Shown: positions 1 through 11,071 of the stretch, one piece after another
How positions within the stretch are numbered: the stretch's first letter is position 1
Layout of the letters: each line of letters starts with the position of its first letter
Source: Lineus longissimus
Lineage: Eukaryota; Nemertea; Pilidiophora; Heteronemertea; Lineidae
DNA: 64,000 nucleotides
Assembly (NCBI RefSeq): GCF_910592395.1
Contig: NC_088309.1
Coordinates: 16,308,599 to 16,372,598 of the forward strand
Direction of reading: 5' to 3'
Made by a program: the position numbers and the translations under genes
Notes under the pieces: model-generated
The model's input: only the letters and a program-made list of their open reading frames with translations
Databases searched by the model: none
Told to the model about the DNA's origin: nothing

Positions 1-201
1 ATTTCGCCCACTGCAACTCCCTCCACATACCACCCAAAAATGGACTCGGGGGTGATTTTTACAGGAGTTTTTTTTTAGGGTCAGGGGGCCACAAAGGGGT
101 CGGTCAGCTGACCAGGAACAAGGGACTTTTTTAGGCCTTACCCCCACTCTCTTGACATGCTCATTGAAAATGAAAGCAGCCATAGAATGTGTGTTGGTCT
201 T

Positions 202-1512
202 TCATGTAGCACCAGTCATACCTTTCTCTGGAATGGCATGCTTTAAACAAATGAATTTGTCATTGCCCTGGTCATAGGCTGGGAGTGGCTGATAATCCAG
301 CAGTTCATTTAGTTTCACACAGCTGACTGCAGGATTCCTGGAACTGATAATCTGCAGCAATCCGATACTTGTACACAAGTGAGTAATATGTATCTCCACC
401 AGAAATACCAACTCAGGGTATCCGTTCACAATGCAGCTCACAATTTTTCCACACCTATAACCACCTGAAATGCGGCTACATATCACAAACATGTCACGTT
501 CATAGCGAATACCCCTGTGTGTTACACAGTCAGCTATATCAGTTGAATCTAGGTCCAGCCCTGCACACCTCTCAAATGCTTCCTTTACCTCTGCCCTCAG
601 CATCCGCAGATTCAAGGAAACAGAAGATTTCCATTCTAGATCACCTCGAAAACGTGGACCAGAGGAGAGATATGCTTGTTGCAACTGATGAGTTTCTGAC
701 AAAGTTGAAGTAATGTTCTTAAAGTTCTGACACCTGCGAGCACATCTCTTGAAATAGGAGTGTTTGCTTTCCATGCGACAAGTCCATAACCTGATAAGGG
801 GCCCACATTTTGCAATCAAGTCAGGGTAATGGTATAGAAAGTGATGCTTCAGTCTCAACTTTGTCCTCGGGAACAGTTCATACCTTTCATCGAGGTATTC
901 TATAATTAGCACCCTCAGATAAACAACTTGTTCAGCAGCAATTGCTGGGGCACATATGTAACTAACAACTTCCCGTAACAACAACAGAAGTCGCCACACC
1001 GGATCAGTAAAGTCCTTGATTTTACTACATATCAACAGTGGGATAAAACGAAGGAGGCACCAATTCTGAATTGCTTGTCCACCAGTTTTTTGGAAACTTT
1101 TTCTTATTGAATTAGGTTTGTTTCCCGAGTCGTGTCCCTTGAAGATGAATTTTCGAAGTGTCTTGTTCAAGTACTTCAATGTGAACCATTTCTTTGTTTT
1201 TATAAAGTAATTCAAGAATAGTGCAACATCATATTGAACTATTCCTTCAAAGAGATCATGGGCCAAACAAGGGGGAAGCTCTCCATTACAATCCAGGAAG
1301 ATCATTGAAAAGTGAATTGAATGACACTCCCTCGTGAAACTGTAAATCTGAATTCTCAACACGCTGAACTGATGTTGAATAGTTCTCTGGTGTTCGCAGT
1401 TCTGCATCATGGTCTCCTTCTAGTAACTGATCATTAGTTATCAAGCAGAATCGGCAGAATGAACCGGAACTAAAGTTCATACGAAATCCTCCAATCTCAT
1501 GGCTACCAAGAT
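202..1512 (-). pseudogene. C-terminal core of HDLFEG-type zinc-finger transposon protein, copy 1 (decayed)
   Basis: This is the downstream part of the gene that begins at 2885. It holds a Cys motif (SGSFCRFCL, about 1420-1455), then the strongly conserved-looking LPPCLAHDLFEG (about 1245-1290), then a tail ending in LLDYQPLP. The same blocks appear in the same order in the second copy at 29445-31430 (CRTCV, MHDILEG, KHHFMVHYP, VDYHPLH), which is what shows that this is one protein family. Two single-base frame changes break it, one near 1512-1525 at a CCCC run and one near 1280-1295. I know similar uncharacterised proteins only as repetitive transposon-derived proteins in fish and invertebrate genomes. 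A transposase role is inference, and I cannot name the superfamily. Confidence 0.6.
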
Positions 1513-2885
1513 TGTCCCCAAGAATAAATGGTACATAGACAGGAACGAATTGCCATCAATCACTATACCATCCTTTCGAAGGTCCCTAAGGTCATTCAAT
1601 AGATATTTGAATACCTTTTCTTGACCAAATATTTTAAAATCCACTTCTCTACACAATAGGGCAAGTTGTATGGATTCTATTCTAGAACGATGCCAAGGAT
1701 GAAGGTTACCCAAAATGTAGTAGACACCGATCAGCTTATGTTTTGTCTTTGCCGAGTCCAAAGGATTGACCGATTCAAATGCATCCTGATAGAAAAGCAG
1801 AATAACAGGACGACTACCATTTGAGTACACAGAATTTGGGTCATGTACTACAGATCCATCAGTGAAGTCCTGAAAAATACCACTTTGGCTGGCAACTGGG
1901 TTGAGGTACTGTGCCAATACAGAGCTGTCTTTCAAGAAAGTTTGCAATGTTTCCCTAACTGGAATGTAATGATAAACAGCTTCCTGGTCGAGTCCTTTTA
2001 GGTTTTTTTCAACTGGAGCAACAAAATCAAAGTTATTTTTAAAAAATTGTTTTCTCTTGAAAGTTGACCTCAATGGCCCTTCTTTTTCATTATGGAAATC
2101 CAGAAACAAATCACTCTCAGCAATAGATTCCACAATACTCTCTACCTTCTGATTTTCTACAGAATTTTCATTGAGAACTTTTCTCAATTTAGATTTTATG
2201 AATTCCTTTTCAATGTGCTGTATATTTATCAACTCATCCACTATAACTTGTACTGTGCTTGATGGCAACAGGTGGATAGCCTGAAGTTTTAGATAAAACA
2301 AAGCTAGGTTTCTCAAAAAACTGTCTCTAAGCTGGAACAAATCCTCAGCGGACTCTGATTGACCACTCTCACTCGTTCCTGAGGGTCCGTCTGCAGTACC
2401 AGAAGCACTACTACTACTTAGAGTTACCACCTCATCAATGTCATTGTCATCATCATGTAGAGGCACTAAAATGCTTGGTGTGATATCAGATGGCTCACCA
2501 TTTCCATGATACCTCGACAAATGAGATGTGAATGATGAAAGCACTGAGTATTTCTTTTCACATTTTTTGTAAGGACAAGTGACCACTAAACCATTTTGAA
2601 TGTGAGATTTCAAATGTTTTATGAATGCCCTGAGACTATATTTTTCACTTCCTCCTCCACAGCCAGAAACATGACATCTAAATTTGGTGCAAAGTAAAGA
2701 TTGATGGGAAGGCCGAGAAGATGCTTGATGGCCTTGATGATCCCGGGACACATGAACATTGAATGCACTGAATGTTGAATATCTCTTGCGACAGTTGATA
2801 ACTGGACACGGAAAAATGAAACGGCTAGTATTTGAGTGCATACGAAAATGGTTGACATAGTCTTGAACTGAAGAGCACAGCTTGC
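1477..2885 (-). pseudogene. N-terminal C2H2 zinc-finger part of HDLFEG-type transposon protein, copy 1
   Basis: An open frame of 454 codons starts at ATG 2841, but the same frame continues upstream to about 2885. There KLCSSVQDYVNHFRMH completes a further C2H2 finger, and a possible splice acceptor (ATGCAG) sits just before it, so the ATG may be internal. Three more fingers follow (CPVINC...H-x-H types, about residues 10-115), then an acidic, Ser-rich linker, a charged helix-rich segment, and a block (FYQDAFESVNPLDSAKTKHK) that matches LYFDESEVVNPLGSKRGVHK in copy 2. The fingers suggest binding to element ends, which is inference. The frame fails near 1515, where the expected GDNLGSHEIGGF continues in another frame. 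Confidence 0.6.
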
Positions 2886-3706
2886 TGCATGTTTGTCAAG
2901 TATACATCGACAAATCCAGTCATCCTCAACGAGACAGCCACCAGACTCTAGACAGACCCCCCCGACTGGAAATGAAAAAAACAGATTGGCAATCAGGAAT
3001 GAGCATGACATAGGACATGGCAGAGAACCTCCCGCCCCCCCCCCCCCCCCTCTCAGTGACAGATGGCCCTCAGTGTATTATGTACGTATCGGTCTACTTG
3101 ATTTGAATGGCCAATTAATGCAGGGCCTGGGTCCACAGACACAGTCACAGACATCTTTCTGATCTTGGCCTAGCCAAGGCTAGACCTAGGCCTGTACATA
3201 CATTGTACATGCTTTTGATACACACATAAGATGTACAGTGGGTGTGGCCATGGACATGATGCAACACTGTCATGTCACAGTGCAATGTCGAGGTGTCAAG
3301 ATTTCGTCGTTGTGTATGCACACCTATAAGGCTACACTTACACTACATGGCAATGGCATAGCACGGTCCAGCTCTAGACCTTGGCCGATTGCCCCCGGCC
3401 CAACAACAGCCCACGACCCCCCAAAATTGCTTGTAATTTCATTGAATTTGCAAATACGACTTGCAGGGGCATGCACGGGAAATTCCCGTTCCCAAAATAG
3501 TTATGCACGGCGCAGTGCGCCGCCTGTTAGCCGATGCAAAAACCAATGCATTGCAGAGTGCATAGGGCGTGGCCCTTCGGAACCATTTCAAAATCAAGTT
3601 CCTGCTGCTTGATATCAAACTTTTTAATTAAACATTACTATTTTTGGATACCTTCGACGTTCACCTAACCGTATCCAAAGTCATTTAGGCCGATGTCAAC
3701 GTTTAC
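2886..3706. other. No gene recognised; poly-C tract
   Basis: No convincing coding region is seen on either strand. The notable feature is a run of 16 C at 3035-3050. Short open frames on the plus strand here show no recognisable motif. The sequence may be the remaining 5' part of the copy 1 zinc-finger element, but no terminal repeats were seen. Confidence 0.4.
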
Positions 3707-3807
3707 CTGATTGATTTTCTGGATTTTGACGACTGGTTTCGATGCGGCTTTCTTCAGTGCTTCTTGTTGATGGCAAAGAGGCAAATCGGCAACGCGCAGG
3801 TCCGCAG
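3707..3807 (-). other. Possible internal exon of an unknown gene
   Basis: A 101-base stretch is flanked on the minus strand by a good acceptor (TTCATTAG before 3807) and a good donor (CAG|GTAAAC after 3707). One frame is open across it (LPLCHQQEALKKAASKPVV). The composition looks coding, but there is no partner exon I can join with confidence, so this may be chance or a remnant. Confidence 0.22.
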
Positions 3808-3939
3808 CTAATGAAAAGAATTTCATGAAATTTGGAAATAAAAAAAAGACGACACTTACCTGAAATACAGGCATATATATTTTTATTCACAATCACATGT
3901 CATTTTCCTTATTTTGAAGAAACTATATCGGCCTGGGAC

Positions 3940-4315
3940 AGTATTTCGACTGAGACTCGGTGATGCCAAGTCCCCAAGTTTTATACGAGGCCGACGTTTT
4001 TTTACAGGTTCTCCGTACTTTTACAGATTAGTGTCCGTTTTTAACAACCGCTCCTCGCCGCAAACAACCGGGAAACAACCTTTAACCTCTTTGAATTTGT
4101 CACAAAGCTTTCCATTTTATTTTATCGTGAGCCCCTGAAATTACAGCTGAAACTGTACTTTAAAGGGACGTATCTGTGATTTGACAGAACATTCTGTTAA
4201 TTTCCATTCATTTTCCGTAAAACGGTCAGATTGCAGTATATCTGTAAATCAACGGACATTTGTCTGTATTTGTGTAGAAAACTGTCTGTAATTTTACGGT
4301 TATTTTTTACAGTAC
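3940..4315. repeat. AT-rich MITE-like segment
   Basis: The segment is bounded near 4315 by CTGTAAAAAATAACCG (minus-strand sense) and contains several related CTGTAAAAA/ TTACAG motifs in both orientations, for example near 4000-4030 and 4240-4315. This resembles the ACTGTAAAA-type ends of small nonautonomous DNA transposons. Borders and family are uncertain. Confidence 0.3.
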
Positions 4316-4683
4316 AGTTTGATCGAACTCCCGCTCGTCTTGAACTGGCGTACCGATGCTTTCATTCTCCTCTTCTTCCTCATCACTATCGTCATCGAAG
4401 ATGTGGTCCCCAAACACATCTTTCAACAGCTCCTTCTGTGACTTCGACAGAGGGGCATTTTCATCGTAATAGTCAAACTTGTCGTTTTCAATGTCCTCAC
4501 CCGCACTAAATGAAACTTTCTTCTTCTTAGGTTGTTCTTCCCCATCCCCACCGGTTCCTTGACGCTTATTATTGCTCGGACTGCATGGGCCCCCTTCAGC
4601 TGATACCGGATGTGAAAATCCATGTCATCCTCATCCATAAAAACAGCGCCGCATCGATGGCAAAGGCAGATCGATGATTGCAT
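4309..4683 (-). pseudogene. C2H2-like finger plus acidic tail, gene fragment
   Basis: ATG at 4683 follows a splice-acceptor-like TTTTATAG. The first 40 or so codons hold a possible finger, CHRC-x12-H-x8-H. After a frame change near 4550 an open frame runs to a stop at 4309-4311. It encodes a Lys cluster followed by a very acidic segment (DYYDENAPLSKSQKELL, then a Glu/Asp run). It lies downstream of the gypsy integrase on the same strand, so it could be an extra 3' ORF of that element or an unrelated host exon. I do not recognise the protein. Confidence 0.35.
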
Positions 4684-4961
4684 CTATAAAATGAGAGTAG
4701 AGTGTCAATGTTTCTTTAACGATTATATAGAAAATACCATGTGTTTTAGAGGCCAGTTCGTTTCGTTATGATGAACTATTATACTCGTCGTTGTGTTTCT
4801 TACACAACCGGAATGACGACATCAGCGAATCCGATGACTCGCGATTAGCTCTCGATTAGTCTATTTGGCGCTTTTCGTACCCGCGTTGGACGATGAGGAT
4901 TCAACGCGTCGTCCATAACGTTATTTCCCTATCGATCGACTTTCACACTTTCAGTGTCACC
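4684..4961. other. Gypsy 3' flank; no LTR recognised
   Basis: This stretch follows the integrase stop on the minus strand. I compared it by eye with the sequence upstream of the primer site (14478-15000) and saw no matching 3' LTR, so the element may be 3' truncated or the LTR may lie elsewhere. Confidence 0.3.
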
Positions 4962-6378
4962 CTAAGAGCCAGATTCCGATAATTCAACAACACGCGGTTC
5001 GGTAAACTCCACGATCCACGGCCTTGCGTTAACGCCGCGGTACGGTTTTAATCTGTCATAATGAACCACTTGTGGTTTCGACGCTCGGTTTTTTTTAATT
5101 CGATATACGGTGTCTGATTTACGTTTCGTTATCATGAATGGCCCCGACCAGTTACATGCCAATTTGATGGTTATGCCTTTCTTTCTACGAGGGTTATATA
5201 ACCAGACAAAGTCTCTCATCGCATACGGTTTTCCGTGAGATCTTTGATCATACAAACGTTTCTGACGTTCATGCTGCCCTTAATATTCTCCCTGGCATCT
5301 TGAAAGGCATTTTCTAGATTTGTTCGTACACTTTTGGCAAACTCAGACACTTCAATTTGGGTTTCATCAGATGTGCTCAGCGAACCGACCATAATATCTA
5401 TAGGTAACGTAACCTCACGACCAAAACACATTGAATATGGGGACTTCTTTATTGTTTCTTGTACGGCGGTTCGGTACGCAAACATTGCAAATGGGACTTT
5501 TTCGTCCCAGTCTTTCTGGTTCTTTTTAACCATCAGCGCTAATGATGAGAGTAATGTTCTGTTATTTCTTTCGATAAAGCCATCTGATTGGGGGTGATAA
5601 GCGGTCGTTTTGGTTTTCTGGATTCCCAACAGTTCGCACACTTCTTTTACGATTTGTGATTCGAAATTTGAACCTCGATCTGTATGAAATTGCCTGAACG
5701 CGCCATATCTGCACACAAATTCGTTTACGATCTTCCTAGCGATGGTCTTGATTCGGTAACGGATACGCTTCAATCCATTTCGTAAATTGATCTCCGACCA
5801 ATAACAGATATTTATTTCGCCTAGCTGTGACCGGTATTGGTCCCAGGATATCAGCAGATATCCTTTCGAAAGGTAATCCGACGAGATAAGTTTGCATGGA
5901 AGCCCGTGAGCGATGAGGAGGTGGTTTCCTTGAAGCACACTTATCGCATTTCTGACATAAATCAGCGATGATTAATTTCATGTTTCTATAATAAAACCGT
6001 CTCTTTACTTTCTCGTAAGTTTTTAGTGAACCTAGGTGAGCTGCTGTATTGACTGAATGAAACTGAAAGAACATTTCATCATGATATTCTCTGGGCAAAA
6101 TAGTTTTAAACCTCACTGTTCTCCCGTCATCCGATTCGTATCGTTGACAGAGAATGTTCTTCTTAAATTCTAATTGGTCCCACATTGACCAGTAATGTTT
6201 ATTCGCTTCACCCTGTAGCGCCACGGAATCCCAAGACGGTCTGTTGACGTTTTCTTTTTTTAGCGTTATGATCCATTTTAGGTCATGGTCACGACGTTGC
6301 GCTTCCGCAATGTTTACATCTGACCATCTGGGATCGTTGCCAACGGATACTTTGATTACATTTGATGTGACGCACTCC
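4962..6378 (-). pseudogene. pol: Gypsy integrase (zinc-binding, catalytic and C-terminal parts)
   Basis: Reading from 6378 downward, the frame carries the linker after RNase H, then an H-H-C-C zinc-binding module (HLGSLKTYEKVKRRFYY followed by CQKCDKC, about 5940-6050). The catalytic core follows, with Asp in ISADILGPIP, Asp in HTDRGSNFES and the matching Glu region in FIERNNRTL. The C-terminal part (LYNPRRKKGI...QVVHYDRLKPY) ends at 4962. Two frame changes break it, one near 5745 after YPLPNQD and one near 5275 after ARENIK. The core residues remain, but the protein cannot be made in one piece. The break at 6378 is the edge of the Harbinger insertion. Confidence 0.85.
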
Positions 6379-7299
6379 GTTTAAAGCGGCCCATCCACGT
6401 GCAATATTATTGTGCAATATTCCGGGTTGTGCAATATTATTGACCGTCTACCTGTCATATTGAAGCATTGTACAATATATTGAGCAAAATCAAAATTATT
6501 TGATTTTTATTGACGGTTGTGCAATATTATTGGCCTGTGGGTGGTTCCTGCCAATAATATTGACAAATTATTGTTCACTCTTCATCGGAAAACCACGGAG
6601 ACACCATGTGAGGCAGTTTAAGTCAATAAGAAATGAAGACTTTCTTTCGTTTAAAACTTTGTTCACATTCGCGTTACAAAGGGCACCACAGAGCACGTAA
6701 AAACTGAAAAGATAAAAATACCGACACTAAATACACTGGAGACAGATTGTGACTTTGTCTCACAAATGACTGGTTGTGACATTCTTTTCTAAAAAGGACC
6801 AGTTGTGACTTCATCTTTTACCAAGGACAGAGGACAGACATTGACTATCAGCAGTAGTACTAAGCTGCTGTCATTTTACATTAGTACAGACTCAGAATAG
6901 CTTTGAAACTTCACTAAATTGAACACTAGTTTCATTAGCTAAATTACCCTTAACGGTGGCGCCGTCTATTAATGAACTCTCACTTCACACACGCCACGCG
7001 CACTGAAGAACGTGTCAATAAAACACTCGTCTCGGGCCAATTAAAAAGGCCCTGTACAGTAACAGTGCAACCTAAAGAGTCTATACTATCATTACTTTTA
7101 GTTACCTCAATCCCAGCCTTATCTCTTTCTTATTTTTGTAATAATACATGATTGAAGTTCGAAGGTGTCTAAAATTGTAAGCGCCACGGTGGGCGGAAAT
7201 GGCAAATGCGCATGCTCGCTAATTAGTCTGCGCGAAAACAACAAGGGGCGCCAAATTTGAAATACTAAATGATTAACATAAATCTCTGACCGTCACACC

Positions 7300-9414
7300 A
7301 TGTCCAAACTGGAGGAGCGGCAATTCATGCTTACATGCATTGAGTTGTATCGTGAGCTTCCAGCTCTGTGGAAGGTAAAAAGTAAAGAATATAGCGACAG
7401 AAACAAGAAGGATGCGGCATATCAAACTTTGTTGGAAAAGTACAGGAAAAGGTACCCTAAAGCGTCAAGGGACGACTTGACGAAGAAGCTAAATTCTCTG
7501 CGAACCAATTACCGCAAAGAACTAAATAAGGTACAGCAGTCAAGCAAGTCTGGGGCCGGCACTGATGAGGTCTATGAATCCACCCTGTGGTATTTTGACG
7601 CAATGGACTTTTTGCAAGACCAGGAGACACCGTCAAAATCTTTAAGTTCCATACGAATTGGTGCAGAAGCTGAACTGAGTGAAGAAGATGAGGATGACTT
7701 AGTGAGTATGAAATATTTATTTCCAATTATACGTCAATACTATGCGAAACGATAGCTTACAACACTTTGTGGTTAACAATGCTCAACTGATAAATTTGTG
7801 AAGTCCCATAAGGTACAATTAGTCGCGATTGGTCGTGGTACCAAGTCTGAAATAAGCGACATAATACTGGGTCATGCAATACGTCTGAGGAAAATATTGA
7901 GAGTTCAAAAGCAGATGTGAATTCTTTCTGATAAGCGATGGTATGATTAAGAACACTTGTTCCATTGCCAAGGAACAACCCGATAACTGCCGAAGAAGTC
8001 TCGGTATTTATCTCGCGTCGTCTTTGCTCTGTTGGTGGTGTTTCGGCTACTGTTTTTCTGCAGGTCATGTATGGGTAACTTTTTTTTGCGCCATGAGCCT
8101 TCTTGAACATCTCCTTCTTTGTTTTCCCAATCGACAGACTCGCGTGTAATATATGAACTAACTTTCCGTCTCAGAAAGTTATGTAGATAACAGCATGCTA
8201 ATGTGACCGTTGAAGCTTTTTCGGGCGAAAGTGGTATGTTCCTTTGGAGAACGCCAAATCGAGAGACAAGAATCCCGAAGGCGTTTTCTACAATTCGACG
8301 CGCCCGGCTCAAGCGATAGTTGAAAACGCGCTGCTGCAAATTCAGACCGCCTGCTGCTGATGGGCTGTAGGGCTTCAGCAAGTTTTTTTAGTCATAGCGA
8401 AAGCATCGTCCCCAACAAATACAAAAGATTGTAGGGAGCCAGGGCCGACAGGGAGGGGGGCGGGTTGTGGAATGTTCAAATCATTGTTGCTCAACATATG
8501 TCCGAAATCTGTATGACTGATGACTCCACCATCAGACACGCGGCCGTTTACTCCCGCGTCTACCATCAGGAATTCATAGTTAGCATTAACTACGGCCATT
8601 AGCACAATGCTGAAGAACTTCTTGTAGTTATAGTAAAAAGAACCCGAATGAGCGGATTTTCTTATGGCGACGTGCTTGCCATCAATCGCTCCCAGACAGT
8701 GAGGGAAATTCCATCGCCTCCCGAAGTCATCTGCCACTTCAATCCATTCCTCCTCTGTGGGCGGTAGCTAGAAATGAAATGTATTAGAAATATAGGTAAA
8801 ACGTCAAATCTATTATTTGTTCCTATATTTGAATATCATTTCAGGTGGAAGTTGTAACGAAAGCTCCTACTACTTCCGTCAGTAAGCCGAACAAGAGGAG
8901 GAAGACCACGAAAACTGACAATGGTGATCAAAGGGAGGAACTACTTTCGTTAGCGTGCAAACGCCTTAATCAACCCGATAATGAAAATATGCCAATAGCA
9001 AAGGCATGGGCATCAGAACTCTCCAAAATGAACCCGAGTCCACAGTTGCTTGCAAAGAAGGCTATAAATGAAATTCTGTTTGAGGGACAAATGGGAACAC
9101 TTAATCGATATTCTGTACAAATAAATGCATCCCTTGATAGACAAACTCCATATTACTCTGTACCAGCGGGCATAAACACCCCCAATAGTATACCAAGCTC
9201 TTCTTACGGTTTGGCTAACAGTCGACCCAGTAGCCCTTACAGTTACTCCAGCAGCAGACCCGGAACTCCATACAATATTGTAGGCGGTAATTCTGTAACA
9301 CCGCAAGGTCTGGATAAATCTGGAAGTTTCCGGTGCCAGGTCATTGATGAGCCAGATGGAGTGAATATTTCTCAGTCGCCTCTTGGCCATTATTTTGCAA
9401 ATTTCCAGCCATAG
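7300..9414 (+). CDS. MADF-domain accessory protein of Harbinger 1 (two exons)
   Basis: Exon 1 is 7300-7701 and exon 2 is 8845-9414. The donor GTGAGT at 7702 and the acceptor TTTCAG ending at 8844 are both consensus and in phase 0, giving 323 codons without a stop. Residues 10-105 form a MADF/Myb-SANT-like DNA-binding domain ([19 protein letters not shown], then LRTNYRKEL and [10 protein letters not shown]). An acidic segment, a basic KPNKRRK patch and a short helical BESS-like block follow ([17 protein letters not shown]), then a Ser/Pro/Tyr-rich tail. In Harbinger elements the Myb/MADF partner is known to help bring the transposase to the nucleus and to the ends. This frame appears intact, unlike its transposase partner. 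Exon 2 lies inside the transposase intron. Confidence 0.82.
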
Positions 9415-10005
9415 CAGCTCGTATAACCCAATGTATCCATTGTGTTCAATTGTATTCTCAAATCATAAGGAATAAGAGTATATGATTAAAATACTAGCCC
9501 CTATATCTATTTCGAGTTTACCGTCACTTTCTTTATGCTGCAAATACTGACATGATGATAATATCATACTTACGTGTATGTAATTCTTCAAGCAGGATAT
9601 AATGGCCTCACAAGTTTCCATCACAATTTTTCCAATTGATTGTGGTGATATGGCACTGCTGAACTTCATATCTTCAAATGTGTTGCCAGTGGCTAAGTAT
9701 CGTAAGGTGACTGATAGGCGTTGACTTGCGGGAATAGCTTCACGCATAATGGTGTCCTCTTTTTGTATAATGGGCGTAACCATCGTAAGCAGTTCGTCAT
9801 ATGTAGCGGCATCCATTCAGAGGAAGTTCTTTAAATCCTGCGGTTCGTTTTCTCGCAATTCGACTAGCAGCCTTTCGTGGGTCAAGTCTTGTCGTCGTGC
9901 TAACCAATTTTTCATCCAGAGTCGCGGAGTTTTCCTTTTCTTCTTCTTTTTCTCCAATGCAAACACAATAGCTAGAGATAATGCTGTGTCACTGTCGATT
10001 TCCAT
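7947..10005 (-). pseudogene. Harbinger 1 transposase (DDE_Tnp_4), one stop and one frameshift
   Basis: Exons on the minus strand are 10005-9574 and 8767-7947; donor GTAAGT is at 9573 and acceptor TTTCTAG ends at 8768. The N-terminal part has the PIF-type motif NFL-x-MDAATYDELL and SQRLSVTLRYLATG. The catalytic part has GAIDGKHV (first Asp), [10 protein letters not shown] (second Asp region) and [13 protein letters not shown] (catalytic Glu), close to HARBI1-like proteins of about 400 residues. Two lesions are visible. A TGA at 9817-9819, between NFL and MDAA, is consistent with CGA to TGA. A frame change sits in the seven-base T run at 8383-8389 (MTK...NLLKPYS). Otherwise it is nearly complete, so inactivation looks recent. 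The antisense MADF gene is interlocked with it. Confidence 0.85.
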
Positions 10006-10740
10006 GGCATGTGCTTAAGACGGCGTCTTCCGAGCAAATGACCCCAAATATTGCACAATACTATGGAATCGTTTGTGCCCAAACATTTTTCAATATTATT
10101 GAGTCAATATTATTGGCACAATAATATTGCACGTGGATGGGCCGCTTTACGTTTTCGTCTCATCGGTTCTGTTTTCTGATACCATTTCTTCGGTATCCAT
10201 TTTATTTTCGGTGCTACCGCATCTTCAAGAGGACCACTATGATATGTTTGCGTCATAGCATCACAAATTTTCTTTTCACTGTCGATCATATTCTTTTCAA
10301 TCTGACTTATTTGATTTACCATGTTAACAGAAGAACATTTCGCACTTTCGGAAACACGGATAATGCTGTGTCACTGTCGATTTCCATGGCATGTGCTTAA
10401 GACGGCGTCTTCCGAGCAAATGACCCCAAATATTGCACAATACTATGGAATCGTTTGTGCCCAAAACATTTTTCAATATTATTGAGTCAATATTATTGGC
10501 ACAATAATATTGCACGTGGATGGGCCGCTTTACGTTTTCGTCTCATCGGTTCTGTTTTCTGATACCATTTCTTCGGTATCCATTTTATTTTCGGTGCTAC
10601 CGCATCTTCAAGAGGACCACTATGATATGTTTGCGTCATAGCATCACAAATTTTCTTTTCACTGTCGATCATATTCTTTTCAATCTGACTTATTTGATTT
10701 ACCATGTTAACAGAAGAACATTTCGCACTTTCGGAAACAC
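9977..10740. repeat. Tandem duplication, 382-bp unit x2, across the Harbinger/gypsy junction
   Basis: Unit 1 is 9977-10358 and unit 2 is 10359-10740. They start with GATAATGCTGTGTCACTG and end with CTTTCGGAAACAC. The only difference I saw between them is one A (CCCAAACA versus CCCAAAACA). Each unit contains the last part of Harbinger 1, including the transposase start and right inverted repeat, plus about 210 bp of flanking gypsy pol. The duplication therefore came after the Harbinger insertion and is recent. Confidence 0.93.
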
Positions 10741-11071
10741 CGAACTTGTCACAAAAATTACAGGGTTTTCTGGATAACGCGTCAGCCGCGCCGTGGTCTT
10801 TCCCCGGCCGGTGTATGATCTCAAAATCGTATGTACTGAGGTATTCTATCCACCTGGCTAATTGGCCTTCTGGGTCTTTAAAATTCATGAGCCATTGTAA
10901 ACTTGAGTGATCGACTCTAACCGTAAACCTTTTTGCATATAGATATGGCCGGAACTTCTTCGCAAATGTAACCACCGCTAACAACTCACGACGCGTTACG
11001 CAATAGTTTCTTTCGGACTTTGAGAGCGTCTTGCTCCCGTATGCAGTCCGTATCCAGAATGAATCGACCAT
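10530..11071 (-). pseudogene. pol: Gypsy RNase H, N-terminally deleted
   Basis: The frame contains AYGSKTLSKSERNYCVTRREL, then VDHSSLQWLMNF (the conserved DHxxL) and DFEIIHRPGKDHGAADALSR, typical of gypsy RNase H followed by the linker to integrase. The block that normally carries the first catalytic Asp is missing: the RT-side sequence FILDTD jumps straight to AYGSKTL with a frame change near 11040. The frame then runs through the linker into the duplicated Harbinger end, so the last residues of the open frame are transposon sequence. Confidence 0.82.

Larger units (their letters stand above)
6385..10146. mobile_element. PIF/Harbinger DNA transposon 1, nested in gypsy pol
   Basis: The ends are matching inverted repeats of about 31 bp beginning AGCGGCCCATCCACGTGC (6385-6415 and 10116-10146). 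They are flanked by TAA (6382-6384) and TTA (10147-10149), best read as a TTA target duplication with one substitution; TWA duplications are typical of Harbinger. Removing the element plus one 3-bp copy puts the gypsy pol frame back in register across the junction, which supports these borders. Subterminal DNA is rich in CAATATTATTG motifs, for example 6410-6560 and 10060-10130. It carries a transposase gene (minus) and a MADF-protein gene (plus). Confidence 0.88.

Noticed and set aside
202-2885. KDZ or CACTA assignment for the HDLFEG protein
   Set aside because: The blocks did not match the motif patterns I know for those superfamilies well enough; left unassigned.
4684-4961. 3' LTR of the gypsy element
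   Set aside because: No similarity by eye to the sequence upstream of the primer site.
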